Part shown: positions 43,999-52,906 of the stretch, in pieces
Layout of the letters: every line of letters begins with the position of its first letter
Position numbering within the stretch: position 1 is the stretch's first letter
NCBI GenBank assembly: GCA_964616545.1
Contig: CAZTUA010000053.1
Location: forward strand, 1 to 64,000
Length of the DNA stretch: 64,000 nucleotides
Source of the DNA: JAQVEM01 sp964616545
Lineage (GTDB): Bacteria; Actinomycetota; Humimicrobiia; Humimicrobiales; Humimicrobiaceae
Reading direction: 5' to 3'
The notes under the pieces: generated by a model
Seen by the model: only the letters and a program-made list of their open reading frames with translations
Databases searched by the model: none
Told to the model about the DNA's origin: nothing
Translations under genes and position numbers: made by a program

Positions 43999-45033
43999 TC
44001 ACCTCTGCACTCTTCCCGAAGCATCGCCAGTCATTAACTTTTCAACCTCGCCTACCGAAACTCTATTGTAATCTCCAGATATCGAGTGTTTCAGGCAGCT
44101 TGCTGCTGTTGCAAACTCCAGTGCCTTCTGCTTATCTTTATAAGCATTCAGCCCGTATATTAATCCAGATGCAAATGCATCTCCGCCGCCTACCCTGTCC
44201 ACAATATCTGTAATTTCATATTTTCTGCTTAAATAAAATTTCTTCCTGTCATTCATGCAGGCAGACCAGCCGTTTATGCTGGCGCTTTTACTTTCCCTTA
44301 AGGTTATAGCTACAGCTTTAAGATCTGGAAATGTCTCTAAAACTTTTTCACTGAGCGCTTCATATTTCTTCACATCAAGTTTTCCGCTTTCCACATTTAT
44401 ATCAACTTTAATACCGAGAGATTTCTGGCAATCTTCTTCATTTGCAATTCCGTAATCTACATATCTTACGAGTTCAGGCATTACCCCGGTTGCATCTTTT
44501 CCGTATTTCCAGAGCTTGCCTCTGTAATTAAAATCACATGATATAATTATTCCTTTTTCCTTTGCCTTCTTTACTGCTTCAAAGGATAGCTCCATTGCAC
44601 TTTCTGAAATTGCAGGAGTGATACCGGTAATATGGAACCACTCTGCATTACTGAATACCTTTTCCCAATCTATATCACCGGGTTTTGCCATTGATATTGC
44701 CGAATAACTTCTGTCATATACTACTATAGACGGCCGCTGGTTCACGCCGCTTTCCAGATAATAGGTACCCATTCTCCCCTGATTGCGTATTATCAGGGAA
44801 GTATCAATGCCCCATTTTTTTAACTCGCTCTCACAGGCACTCCCTATTCTGTTTTCAGGCAATGCCGTGCAAAAAGCAACATCAAAGCCAAAATTTGCAA
44901 GAGAAATAGCAACATTTGCCTCGCCTCCTCCAAAGGTCGCTTCCAGCACTGGTGACTGGAACAGCCTCTCAAAGCCAGGCGATTTTAATCTCAACATCAC
45001 TTCACCAAAAGTTATTATCCTTTTTCTTTCCAT
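43999..45033 (-). CDS. kdgK: 2-keto-3-deoxygluconate kinase (PfkB family)
   Basis: A 344-residue ribokinase-fold sugar kinase. The N-terminal ITFGEVMLRL and FGGGEANVAISLANFG (34-49) and the catalytic loop DRVGGGDAFASGL with Asp285 are typical of KdgK. It phosphorylates KDG to KDPG, the substrate of the aldolase encoded just upstream (14 bp gap). AAGGAGG lies 9 bp before the ATG. It is the last gene of the uronate operon. Confidence 0.9.
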   Translation of the reverse strand: MERKRIITFGEVMLRLKSPGFERLFQSPVLEATFGGGEANVAISLANFGFDVAFCTALPENRIGSACESELKKWGIDTSLIIRNQGRMGTYYLESGVNQRPSIVVYDRSYSAISMAKPGDIDWEKVFSNAEWFHITGITPAISESAMELSFEAVKKAKEKGIIISCDFNYRGKLWKYGKDATGVMPELVRYVDYGIANEEDCQKSLGIKVDINVESGKLDVKKYEALSEKVLETFPDLKAVAITLRESKSASINGWSACMNDRKKFYLSRKYEITDIVDRVGGGDAFASGLIYGLNAYKDKQKALEFATAASCLKHSISGDYNRVSVGEVEKLMTGDASGRVQR

Positions 45034-45047
45034 TTATATATCCCTCC

Positions 45048-46007
45048 TTATTTCTGTAAAAGGTGTACTGCAAAACCATTTATCTCTTTTTCAAAATAAA
45101 CTGCAGCAGGCCTATCTTCCGGGCCTTTCCTTGTGCTCCAGTCTATCTTATAGCCTTTTTTGCCGAGATAATATGCGGCTCTTGAGATACTGTTTGTCCT
45201 GATAGCAATATGGCCCATTTCCCCCCGACCTTTTGCTTTATTGACTTCAATTCCAGTACCGGAAAAATTAGATGAGTTTCCCTCTTTAAGCTTAAAACCA
45301 AAAGCATCCGAAAACGCCTCTGCAATAGCCAGCGACTCCTTTTCGTTTTCTGCATTAATCCCGATATGGGCAAGCTCAAACCCCAGCAATATATCAATAG
45401 ATTCCTTTACAATGCCGGATATCTTGGTAAAATTTTTATCATTAATATCAGATGCTTTGCATAGCCAGCTTCCCCCTACTGCATGTATATAAAGCTTATC
45501 CGCAAAATCTGCAAGATTTTTATTGCTCACCCCCCCGGTCGGTATAAATTTAACCATTCTGTACGGGCCATACAGTGCCTCACAGCCCTTTATCCCTCCA
45601 AAAATACCTCCCGGGAAAAACTTAAGTATATTGATATTATAGCTAAGAGCCTGCTGTACTTCTGTCGGAGTAACGACCCCCGGTGTTACAACCACTTCTT
45701 TATTCTGGCACCACTCAACAAGCTCCGGATTTAATCCCGGGGACACGACAAACTCAGCACCAGCGTTTACAACTTCTTCGGCTTGCTCTATTGAAAGAAC
45801 TGTACCGGCCCCTACCAGCATATCAGGGACGGCTTCTTTTATCTTTCTTATTGATCTTATTCCTTCATCAGTACGCAGGGTAATCTCCATAACATCAAGT
45901 CCGCCGTCCATTACTGCTTTTGCCGCGGATGCCGCAAGCCGGGCATCATCAACGACTACAACCGGAACAAGACCTGCATTCCCTATTCTCTTTAAAACAT
46001 CATTCAT
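45048..46007 (-). CDS. eda: KDPG/KHG aldolase fused to a C-terminal VOC domain
   Basis: A 319-residue protein. Residues 1-205 are a KDPG aldolase: catalytic Glu41 in VMEITLRT, VGAGTV, and the Schiff-base Lys129 in ILKFFPGG. Residues about 208-319 form a glyoxalase-like VOC unit (FELAHIGINAEN ... GHIAIRTNSI ... GFAVHLLQK). The aldolase splits KDPG to pyruvate and glyceraldehyde-3-phosphate. The VOC part may process a side product or only add structure. GGGAG precedes the ATG. It sits between KduD and KdgK, completing the pathway. Confidence 0.92.
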   Translation of the reverse strand: MNDVLKRIGNAGLVPVVVVDDARLAASAAKAVMDGGLDVMEITLRTDEGIRSIRKIKEAVPDMLVGAGTVLSIEQAEEVVNAGAEFVVSPGLNPELVEWCQNKEVVVTPGVVTPTEVQQALSYNINILKFFPGGIFGGIKGCEALYGPYRMVKFIPTGGVSNKNLADFADKLYIHAVGGSWLCKASDINDKNFTKISGIVKESIDILLGFELAHIGINAENEKESLAIAEAFSDAFGFKLKEGNSSNFSGTGIEVNKAKGRGEMGHIAIRTNSISRAAYYLGKKGYKIDWSTRKGPEDRPAAVYFEKEINGFAVHLLQK

Positions 46008-46167
46008 TATAATCTCCCATAAATTTCATTTTTCAATATTACGGCCTTAACACCAAACTTACTTTTAGTCCACCGTCATACCGGTAGATATTTTTACACA
46101 ATTCCATACAGCCGCGTAAAAATATCTTATTTAACAAATTTTTATATTTTAAAATTATTTTTTAAAT

Positions 46168-46929
46168 TTACCTGGCCAGCCACCCGCCATCTACAGCAAG
46201 TGTATATCCGTTAACATAATCTGAGGCTTCAGATGCCAGAAAAACAGCAGGTCCTGCAACATCTTCGGGCAATCCCCATCTCCCGGCCGGAATCCTGTCC
46301 AGTATAGCTTTGCTTCTGGCTTTATCTTCCCTTAATGCTTTTGTATTATTTGTAGCCATATAGCCCGGGGCAATAGCATTAACATTTATATTATATTTTG
46401 CCCATTCATTGGCCAGTGCTCTTGTTAGCCCCATAACTGCGCTCTTGCTTGCAGTATATGAAGGAACCCTGATTCCGCCCTGGAAAGAAAGCATTGAGGC
46501 AATATTTATTATTTTACCGCCTGTTTTCTGTTTAACAAATTGTCTGGCGATAGCCTGCGAAAAGAAGAACACAGTTTTAGCATTGATATCTATAACGTCA
46601 TCCCAGTCCTTCTCGGTAAAATCTATTGCATCTTCTCTTCTGATAATGCCTGCATTATTAATAAGGATATCTACTTTGCCGTATTCTTTTACTGTCTGCT
46701 CTATTATGCTTTCTATTGGTTCCGTAGTTAACAGGTTTGCCTTAATCTCTAAAAATCTTCTCCCTATTTTTTTAACTTTTTCCCCGGTTTCAGCTGAATC
46801 TACATAATCCACTCCTGTTATATCTGCACCTGCTTCAGCAAGGCCTATTATCATCCCCTGGCCGAGACCGGTACTGCTTCCGGTTACAATTGCAACTTTC
46901 CCTTCCAGATTTAATTTGTCCAGCATCAT
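46168..46929 (-). CDS. kduD: 2-deoxy-D-gluconate 3-dehydrogenase / DKII reductase KduD (SDR)
   Basis: A 253-residue short-chain dehydrogenase of KduD length. Cofactor motif TGSSTGLG (16-23), NNAG (91-94), Ser145, Tyr158 and Lys162 (SYTASK). Beside KduI it most likely reduces 2,5-diketo-3-deoxygluconate to KDG with NADH. AAAGGGATGA precedes the double ATG, so the start may be either of the two Met codons. It is 28 bp downstream of kduI and 160 bp upstream of the aldolase gene. Confidence 0.9.
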   Translation of the reverse strand: MMLDKLNLEGKVAIVTGSSTGLGQGMIIGLAEAGADITGVDYVDSAETGEKVKKIGRRFLEIKANLLTTEPIESIIEQTVKEYGKVDILINNAGIIRREDAIDFTEKDWDDVIDINAKTVFFFSQAIARQFVKQKTGGKIINIASMLSFQGGIRVPSYTASKSAVMGLTRALANEWAKYNINVNAIAPGYMATNNTKALREDKARSKAILDRIPAGRWGLPEDVAGPAVFLASEASDYVNGYTLAVDGGWLAR

Positions 46930-46957
46930 AAATCTTCATCCCTTTCTTTTGTATAAG

Positions 46958-47800
46958 TTATTTCATATCTTTTGTTTCAATAGCATCCATATCGGTAAAT
47001 GTCTGGTTTTCTCCAACCATTCCCCAGATAAACGAATATGCACAGGTACCGCACCCTGAATGTATGGACCAGCTTGGTGTTATTGCTGCCTGTTCATTCC
47101 TCATAACGAGATGCCTTGTCTGGCCGGGTTCTCCAATAAAATGAAAAACTATTTGATCTTCCGGCAGGTCGAAGTACGCATATACTTCCATTCTCCTCTG
47201 ATGAGTATGGCAGGGCATTGTGTTCCATACATTTCCAGGCGCCATCTGTGTCAGACCCATACATAACTGGCAGCTTTCCACCACACCTGGCTGGATATAC
47301 TGATTTATCACTCTTTTATTACTGTTTTCATCACTACCCATATCAACTTTATTGGCTTTATTAATATCTATATGAGTAGTCTCACAGGTCTTATGTGCCG
47401 GGGCGCTTAACGTATAAAATTTTGCCGGTTTAGACGAATCTGCACTCTCAAACAGTACTTCTTTTGCGCCTTTGCCCACATAGAGCCCGTCCCTCGGATT
47501 CATCTCATATTTCTTTCCATCAACAGTAATACTGCCTTTCTGTCCCATATTGATAACCCCGAGTTCTCTTCTTTCCAGAAAGTAATCTGTGCCGAGATTA
47601 TGCATTATATCCAGATTCTGCCCCAGCTCGATTGCTTTCGCTGCCGGCATCACGCCTATAACAATTATTCTGTCAATCTGACTGTAAACTCTTTTAATCT
47701 CTCCGCTTAGAAATAAGTTTTCAACTAAAAATTCTTCCCTTAGTCGCTCTGTTGTATAATGCTTTGCATCCTTTGAATTCATTGATTCTCTAATTTCCAT
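46958..47800 (-). CDS. kduI: 5-keto-4-deoxyuronate isomerase KduI
   Basis: A 280-residue cupin-fold isomerase of normal length (E. coli 278). Zinc ligands His198, His200, Glu205 (CHTHQRRMEVY) and His247 (SWSIHSGCG) are present. It turns 5-keto-4-deoxyuronate, the spontaneous product of unsaturated galacturonate, into 2,5-diketo-3-deoxygluconate. AAAGGGGAG lies 5 bp before the ATG. The gene follows the TRAP transporter permease and precedes kduD. Confidence 0.95.
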   Translation of the reverse strand: MEIRESMNSKDAKHYTTERLREEFLVENLFLSGEIKRVYSQIDRIIVIGVMPAAKAIELGQNLDIMHNLGTDYFLERRELGVINMGQKGSITVDGKKYEMNPRDGLYVGKGAKEVLFESADSSKPAKFYTLSAPAHKTCETTHIDINKANKVDMGSDENSNKRVINQYIQPGVVESCQLCMGLTQMAPGNVWNTMPCHTHQRRMEVYAYFDLPEDQIVFHFIGEPGQTRHLVMRNEQAAITPSWSIHSGCGTCAYSFIWGMVGENQTFTDMDAIETKDMK

Positions 47801-47906
47801 TTTTTCTCCCCTTTTATTCCTTTATTAATTATCTTCTTCTTATACCACTTATAACCATTAAATATAAATTTTCAAATATTAAAAAATTTAAGTTATAACT
47901 TCAAAA

Positions 47907-47922
47907 CAAATATATATATTTG
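47907..47922. promoter_or_regulatory. Perfect 16-bp AT palindrome between the TRAP permease gene and kduI
   Basis: CAAATATATATATTTG is self-complementary and lies in the 189-bp gap in front of kduI. It could be an RNA processing hairpin, an operator, or only an AT-rich coincidence. Confidence 0.2.
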
Positions 47923-47989
47923 CCTGTCAGTGATAACCGGCAATTTTAAGTATCCAGAATACTGCGACTGAAACTGATATAGATAAAGC

Positions 47990-49273
47990 TTATTTAAATA
48001 CCAATCCCGGTAACCATAATGAAAGTGCCGGAATGAAAGTAACCAGCAGTAAAATTATGAAATTACATACTATATAGGGCAGGGCACCTTTGAATATATC
48101 TGTTATATCCATTTTAGAAATCTTTGCAGCTGCATTCAGGCACATACCGACAGGCGGCGTAACCAGACCAATGGCGACACCTACTATCATAATAGCTCCA
48201 AACTGCAGGGCACTTACTCCCAGGCCTTCCATTACAGGCAGTAATATTGGCACTACAAGCAATAATGCCGGCGTAACATCAATAAACGTACCGATAATCA
48301 GGATGATAATGTCCAGCATTAACAAAATCCATACCCTATGGACCTGCAATCCCAGGAAAAATTCGGCAATCGTCTGAGGCACCTGTTCTATTGCCAGAAT
48401 CCACGAAAAAATCATGGAAAAACCAATAATAATCATAATGCTGCTTGATGATAGAAAGGCTCTTTTTAGCGCGTTAAGAAGTGCGCCACCTTTTAATTCT
48501 CTGTACACCAGAAACCCTAATAATGTTGCATATAAAACAGCAACCCCTGCAACTTCGGTTGGTGTTGCAATACCAAATGATATTGCCAGAACAATAACAA
48601 CAGGCATAAGAACTGCAAGAGAGCCGTCCCTCATTGTAAGGCCAAAATGCCTTTTATCAAACTTTGTAAATTCTGGATGATAATGATTCTTTTTTGAAAT
48701 AATATAGACCAGTGCAGTCTGCGTCAGGCCGATCAATATTCCCGGTATTGCTCCTGCCAGAAACAGGGCTCCCACTGATTCCCCCGATATCATTGCATAC
48801 ATAAGCATTGGTATGCTGGGCGGTATAATCATTCCTACCGTGGATGAGGCTACCGTAATACCAACTGCTACCGGTTTCGGGTATCCTTTTTCAACCATCT
48901 GAGGAATAAGCACTGAGCCTATTGCCGAAGTATCGGCAACCGATGAGCCGGAGATGCCGCCAAAAATCATGCTTGCAATTACATTGACTTCACCGAGACC
49001 GCCCCTAACAGGCCTAACTACATAACCACAAAAATTTATAATTCTCTTTGTCACTCCACCATGATTCATTAATTCCCCTGCCAGTATAAATAACGGGAGC
49101 GCAATCATCACGAAACTATTTGTACCAGCCCAGATTCGCTGGGGTATCATAGAAATATAACCTGGATTATAAACTACAAAATATAATAAACTTGATGCTC
49201 CTATAGCAAATGCAATCGGGACTCCTATTGCTGCAAGTAAAAAAAAAGTTCCTATCAATAGTCCTACCGACAT
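47990..49273 (-). CDS. dctM: TRAP transporter large permease (DctM-like)
   Basis: A 427-residue, 12-helix DctM-type permease. The family segments ALPLFILAGELM, GGISGSSVADTSAIG and the C-terminal TPPVGMCLN are all present. It forms the ion-coupled channel half of the transporter with the small permease (34 bp upstream) and the DctP binding protein. AGGAGGAG is 9 bp before the ATG. The locus suggests a uronate or oligogalacturonide substrate. Confidence 0.93.
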   Translation of the reverse strand: MSVGLLIGTFFLLAAIGVPIAFAIGASSLLYFVVYNPGYISMIPQRIWAGTNSFVMIALPLFILAGELMNHGGVTKRIINFCGYVVRPVRGGLGEVNVIASMIFGGISGSSVADTSAIGSVLIPQMVEKGYPKPVAVGITVASSTVGMIIPPSIPMLMYAMISGESVGALFLAGAIPGILIGLTQTALVYIISKKNHYHPEFTKFDKRHFGLTMRDGSLAVLMPVVIVLAISFGIATPTEVAGVAVLYATLLGFLVYRELKGGALLNALKRAFLSSSSIMIIIGFSMIFSWILAIEQVPQTIAEFFLGLQVHRVWILLMLDIIILIIGTFIDVTPALLLVVPILLPVMEGLGVSALQFGAIMIVGVAIGLVTPPVGMCLNAAAKISKMDITDIFKGALPYIVCNFIILLLVTFIPALSLWLPGLVFK

Positions 49274-49307
49274 TTAGTTATTCTCCTCCTAAAAATTTTA
49301 GATATAA

Positions 49308-49814
49308 TTAAGATTTACCAGTTACCTTTTTAAAATCAATAAATTTTAATACAATTTCCCTTAATTCATATATGGCAATCATTACAAAAGAGATTGTAAA
49401 CATATAGTAAACTGTTGAATATTGTAATTTAAGCCCTGAGCTTATCTTGCCGCCCACCTTTTCAATCCAGCCCAGACTCAGGTATGCTGCCATTAATACA
49501 GTAATTAAAGTGATTATACTTATTAGAACTTCTAAGAATATTTTAACTTTTGGGGGTAATTTATCTTTTAATATTGATACTTTAATATGCTCATCCCATC
49601 TTACCCCCAGTATTATTCCAAAATAAGTCGTTGCAATAAATATAAAAACAATAAGTTCTTCCGTCCAGTTAAATACAATGTTAAAAAGATATCTTAAGGA
49701 TACTGATGCTATGACCAGAACAACCAGTCCGCTCATAAGTCCAATATCAAGATAAAATAAACTTTTATCCATACCGATAAATAACCCATTAAATATTTTT
49801 TTTAATATTTTCAC
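49308..49814 (-). CDS. dctQ: TRAP transporter small permease (DctQ-like)
   Basis: A 168-residue, four-helix DctQ-type protein: FNWTEELIVFIFIATTYFG and LGVRWDEHIKV are the family hallmarks. The GTG at 49814 is chosen as start, 5 bp after AGGGAG. An earlier in-frame ATG lies inside the dctP-dctQ hairpin and has no ribosome site. Confidence 0.88.
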   Translation of the reverse strand: MKILKKIFNGLFIGMDKSLFYLDIGLMSGLVVLVIASVSLRYLFNIVFNWTEELIVFIFIATTYFGIILGVRWDEHIKVSILKDKLPPKVKIFLEVLISIITLITVLMAAYLSLGWIEKVGGKISSGLKLQYSTVYYMFTISFVMIAIYELREIVLKFIDFKKVTGKS

Positions 49815-49840
49815 TATTTCTCTCCCTGAGATACTATTTT

Positions 49841-49889
49841 CTATATAAGAAAGAGAAAAGTGACCGGGCACTTTCTCTTTCTTATATAG
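49841..49889 (-). terminator. Long intercistronic hairpin between dctP and dctQ
   Basis: CTATATAAGAAAGAGAAAAGTG (49841-49862) pairs with 49869-49889 through 21 base pairs with a single bulged A and a 6-base loop. It is not followed by a U run on the minus strand (AAAATAG), so it is more likely a 3'-stabilising or attenuating structure than a full terminator. It begins 28 bp after the dctP stop and would let the binding protein be made in excess. Confidence 0.65.
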
Positions 49890-49916
49890 AGTACGTTCTT
49901 ATATTACTTTATTCTA

Positions 49917-50993
49917 CTACTCAATTGAGCTTCTTACTTTATCCAGCAGCTCGGCAGTAAACCATCCTTCATCAATAAAGTAATCATATACTGGTGCACA
50001 TTTTTCAATAAATGCTGCTATATTTTCATCTGTAAGATACGTTATTTCCATGTTTTCTTCCATAACAGGCACTACAGCTTCTGCTCTTTCAGTCATTAAT
50101 ATATCGTTGTGTTTCATTGATTCTTTTGCTGCATCAGTAACTATTTCCTGCAGATATGGCTCCAATGACTGATACCAATCATTGCTTACAAACATTGGGT
50201 CCGGGTGTATCTGGTAATTGGACATTGTCATATACTTTTGTACTTCATAGAATTTTTTATCATCAATATTAACCAGCGGGTTCTCCTGTCCGTCTGCAAC
50301 ACCCGTCTTTAATGCCATGTATAGTTCAGCATAGGGAATAGAAACCGGGTTTGCTCCCAGTGCTTCCATAATCTTTATAATGCTTTCTATTGGCGGGGTC
50401 CTCATCTTTAATCCTACAATATCTTCAGGAGTTTCAATTGGTTTTACATTGTTTGTCCACTGCCTGAGTCCACCTGCATCTCCTGTTGCCGGTATATAAA
50501 TACCTACGTCCAGAGCAGCTGCGGCAATTTCGTCTCCAATAGGACCGCTCGCAATTGCTGTAAATTCAGCCGGTTCATTAAACAGAAAAGGCATCATATA
50601 AACTGATAATTCAGTTGCAACATCATCAAAGCTCCCGCCTCTGGTTGCCTGCAATGTTCCCATTTGAACCTGTTCAAGCATCTCGGCTTCAGTTCCAAGC
50701 TGGCCTGCCGGATACAGCTCGACATCTATAGCACCTTCTGAATTTTTCTCTACCAGCTGCTCAAAAACCAGTAAAGACATATGTCTTGGTGCACTGGTTG
50801 AGTGTGAATGGCCAATCTTCATCGTATATGTGCCAGGAGCTACTTTTTCTACTTCTTCTACTACTTCCTCTGCTGCTTCTTCAACTTCTTCTACTACTTC
50901 CTCTGCTGCTCCCTCGCATCCTACAAGTGAAAAAGTTGCAATTGTTGATATACTCAACATCAACATTATTAACCATAATAATGTTTTCTTCAT
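49917..50993 (-). CDS. dctP: TRAP transporter substrate-binding protein (DctP-like)
   Basis: A 358-residue lipoprotein. Signal peptide with FSLVGC lipobox, then a Glu/Val-rich spacer (EEVVEEVEEAAEEVVEEVEK) and the DctP fold with IGHSHSTSAPRH, LGTEAEMLEQVQMG and the arginine-containing LKMRTPPIES. The ATG at 50993 follows AAAGGA by 6 bp; longer starts lack a site. It captures a carboxylate sugar outside the cell and delivers it to the permeases. Confidence 0.92.
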   Translation of the reverse strand: MKKTLLWLIMLMLSISTIATFSLVGCEGAAEEVVEEVEEAAEEVVEEVEKVAPGTYTMKIGHSHSTSAPRHMSLLVFEQLVEKNSEGAIDVELYPAGQLGTEAEMLEQVQMGTLQATRGGSFDDVATELSVYMMPFLFNEPAEFTAIASGPIGDEIAAAALDVGIYIPATGDAGGLRQWTNNVKPIETPEDIVGLKMRTPPIESIIKIMEALGANPVSIPYAELYMALKTGVADGQENPLVNIDDKKFYEVQKYMTMSNYQIHPDPMFVSNDWYQSLEPYLQEIVTDAAKESMKHNDILMTERAEAVVPVMEENMEITYLTDENIAAFIEKCAPVYDYFIDEGWFTAELLDKVRSSIE

Positions 50994-51270
50994 TTCAAAT
51001 CCTTTCTTAAAAAAATCTATTATATAAAGTATTTTTATCTCTTTTACCACCCCCTGTACTTTACTTTTAATATTTTTCCTGATAAATTCCTGTTGAGATT
51101 TGTTTGTGTTATCCTCTAATATAATCGGGCAAAACATCAGATTATATTAGCTACATAAACAAATCTCTTTTTACTTCATTTTCCATCACCTCTCTTTATA
51201 TTATTTACGCGGCATATTTTAATATTTCTATGGCTAATAGAAATTCCCTTAATTGCCCGGATATTTAGAA

Positions 51271-52023
51271 TTACCCTTCAATAAATCCCAGTTCTTTAGA
51301 AATCATATCCGATTTCTCTATCAGGACATCCTTGAATGTAACCAATTTTGATAAATTCATTCTTGATTTTATTGCAGATATACTTGCAGCATACCTGACA
51401 TTTCTACTGTAATCCCTTATCGGTGCAGCTATACAGCAAATATTTTCCTCGTGTTCCGAGTTGTCAACAGCATATCCATCCTGTCTGATATCTTCCAGGA
51501 TTTTAAGAAACTCTTCTTTATCAGTGATTGTATTTTTTGTAAGTGGTATAAAATCAAGATCTTTAATTATGTCATTTATAACTTCATTTTTTTGAAATGC
51601 CAGAATTACTTTACCTGCCGCAGTACAGCTAATAGGGGCCACATTTCCAATTCTTGAATACATTCTTATGGGTTTTGCACTCTCAATTTTATCTATATAA
51701 ACAACTCTCTTCCCGTCAAATGTTGTTAGATGAATTGTCTCATTTGTATATTTTTCAAGTTCTAAAAGATATGGGTGAGCGATATTTCTGATATCTATGG
51801 AGTCAATTATTTTTGTGGATATATTTAAGAATTTTAACCCGAGACTGTATTTTTTATTGGCAGGGTTCATCTTAACATAATTATATTTAAGGAGCGTTTT
51901 TAGAAATCTGTAAACTGTGCTTTTGTCTATACCTAATTTATCAGAAATATCCTTAAGCCTTAATTCACTGCTATTTTCTAATAAATCAATTATTTTGAAG
52001 AACCTTATTAATGTTTCTACCAT
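51271..52023 (-). CDS. IclR-family transcriptional regulator (KdgR-like)
   Basis: A 250-residue regulator: N-terminal winged helix-turn-helix (LKDISDKLGIDKSTVYRFLKTL, about 22-44) and the IclR effector domain (IAHPYLLELEKYTNETIHLTT ... SCTAAGKVILAF). IclR proteins of this kind (KdgR) repress uronate and KDG genes and release DNA when KDG binds. It is the first gene of the uronate locus, divergent from the FAH gene, and a KdgR-box-like sequence lies 18 bp upstream of its ATG. Confidence 0.88.
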   Translation of the reverse strand: MVETLIRFFKIIDLLENSSELRLKDISDKLGIDKSTVYRFLKTLLKYNYVKMNPANKKYSLGLKFLNISTKIIDSIDIRNIAHPYLLELEKYTNETIHLTTFDGKRVVYIDKIESAKPIRMYSRIGNVAPISCTAAGKVILAFQKNEVINDIIKDLDFIPLTKNTITDKEEFLKILEDIRQDGYAVDNSEHEENICCIAAPIRDYSRNVRYAASISAIKSRMNLSKLVTFKDVLIEKSDMISKELGFIEG

Positions 52024-52040
52024 TTAAAAAAGTTTCTAAT

Positions 52041-52059
52041 AATGAAATATAGTTTTATT
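52041..52059. promoter_or_regulatory. KdgR-type operator candidate
   Basis: AATGAAATATAGTTTTATT is a near-perfect inverted repeat (AATGAAA, 5 bp, TTTTATT; one G/T mismatch). It resembles known KdgR sites (AATGAAA-like arms and a TTTCATT-like partner). Placed between the regulator gene and the FAH gene, it could control both. Confidence 0.5.
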
Positions 52060-52237
52060 AAGTGAAATTAAAATACCAGAATGGATAATTTTTGTCAAGT
52101 GTTAAAGGCAGTGTGTCATTTACGATTTAAAATTGCACACTTATCTATAAGATTTATGTTTGAGCTCTTCCATTAAAATGCCAAAGAAATTAAAATATAA
52201 CCTTTATAGAATTAAAATAAAACCATAAGGAGCAGTT

Positions 52238-52906
52238 ATGTTTTTTAAACCAGATATCAACAATTATACCCCTGGCAAAATAATATGCGTTGGAATGAAC
52301 TACAAATCTCATATCAAAGAACAGGATGGCCGTTTCCCTGAAAAGCCAGTACTATTTTCCAAAGCAAGGAGCTGCGTTGTAAAAAATAAAGAACCCGTAA
52401 TATATCCTCCTGAGGTTAAAGAGCTTGATTATGAAGTTGAACTTGCAGTTGTAATAGGAAAAAAAATGAAAAACACTCCCGGGGACAGAGTATCGGATTA
52501 TATTTACGGATATACAATAATGAATGATATTACGGCCAGGGACATCCAGAAAAATGAATCACAGTGGTACCGTTCAAAAAGTTTTGATACTTTTGGACCG
52601 GTAGGCCCGGTTATTGTCAGTAAAAATGAGATATCCGACCCGCAGAACCTCAGCCTGAAATCTTATGTAAATGGTGAACTCAGGCAGAATGGAAATACAA
52701 ACGATATGATATTCGGAGTCTATGAACTCTTATCATTTATTTCAAAATCAATTACTCTGGAGGCAGGAGATATAATATCAACGGGGACTCCGTCAGGAGT
52801 CGGTGTTTTCATGAAACAAAAAAAATTACTCAGGCCCGGAGATACAATAATATGCGAAATTGAAAAAATAGGGAGGCTTGAGAATAAAATAGCAGCAGGA
52901 TTATGA
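52238..52906 (+). CDS. Fumarylacetoacetate hydrolase (FAH) family protein
   Basis: A 222-residue FAH-fold enzyme. Metal ligands are Glu66 and Glu68 (DYEVELAV) and Asp97 (NDITARD); the Lys of SKSFDTFGPVGP (Lys114) is also conserved. Such enzymes hydrolyse acylpyruvates or decarboxylate or hydrate keto acids. Its divergent position beside the uronate regulator suggests a role in acidic-sugar keto acids, but this is inference. AAGGAG is 5 bp before the ATG. It overlaps lysE by ATGA. Confidence 0.88.
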   Translation: MFFKPDINNYTPGKIICVGMNYKSHIKEQDGRFPEKPVLFSKARSCVVKNKEPVIYPPEVKELDYEVELAVVIGKKMKNTPGDRVSDYIYGYTIMNDITARDIQKNESQWYRSKSFDTFGPVGPVIVSKNEISDPQNLSLKSYVNGELRQNGNTNDMIFGVYELLSFISKSITLEAGDIISTGTPSGVGVFMKQKKLLRPGDTIICEIEKIGRLENKIAAGL

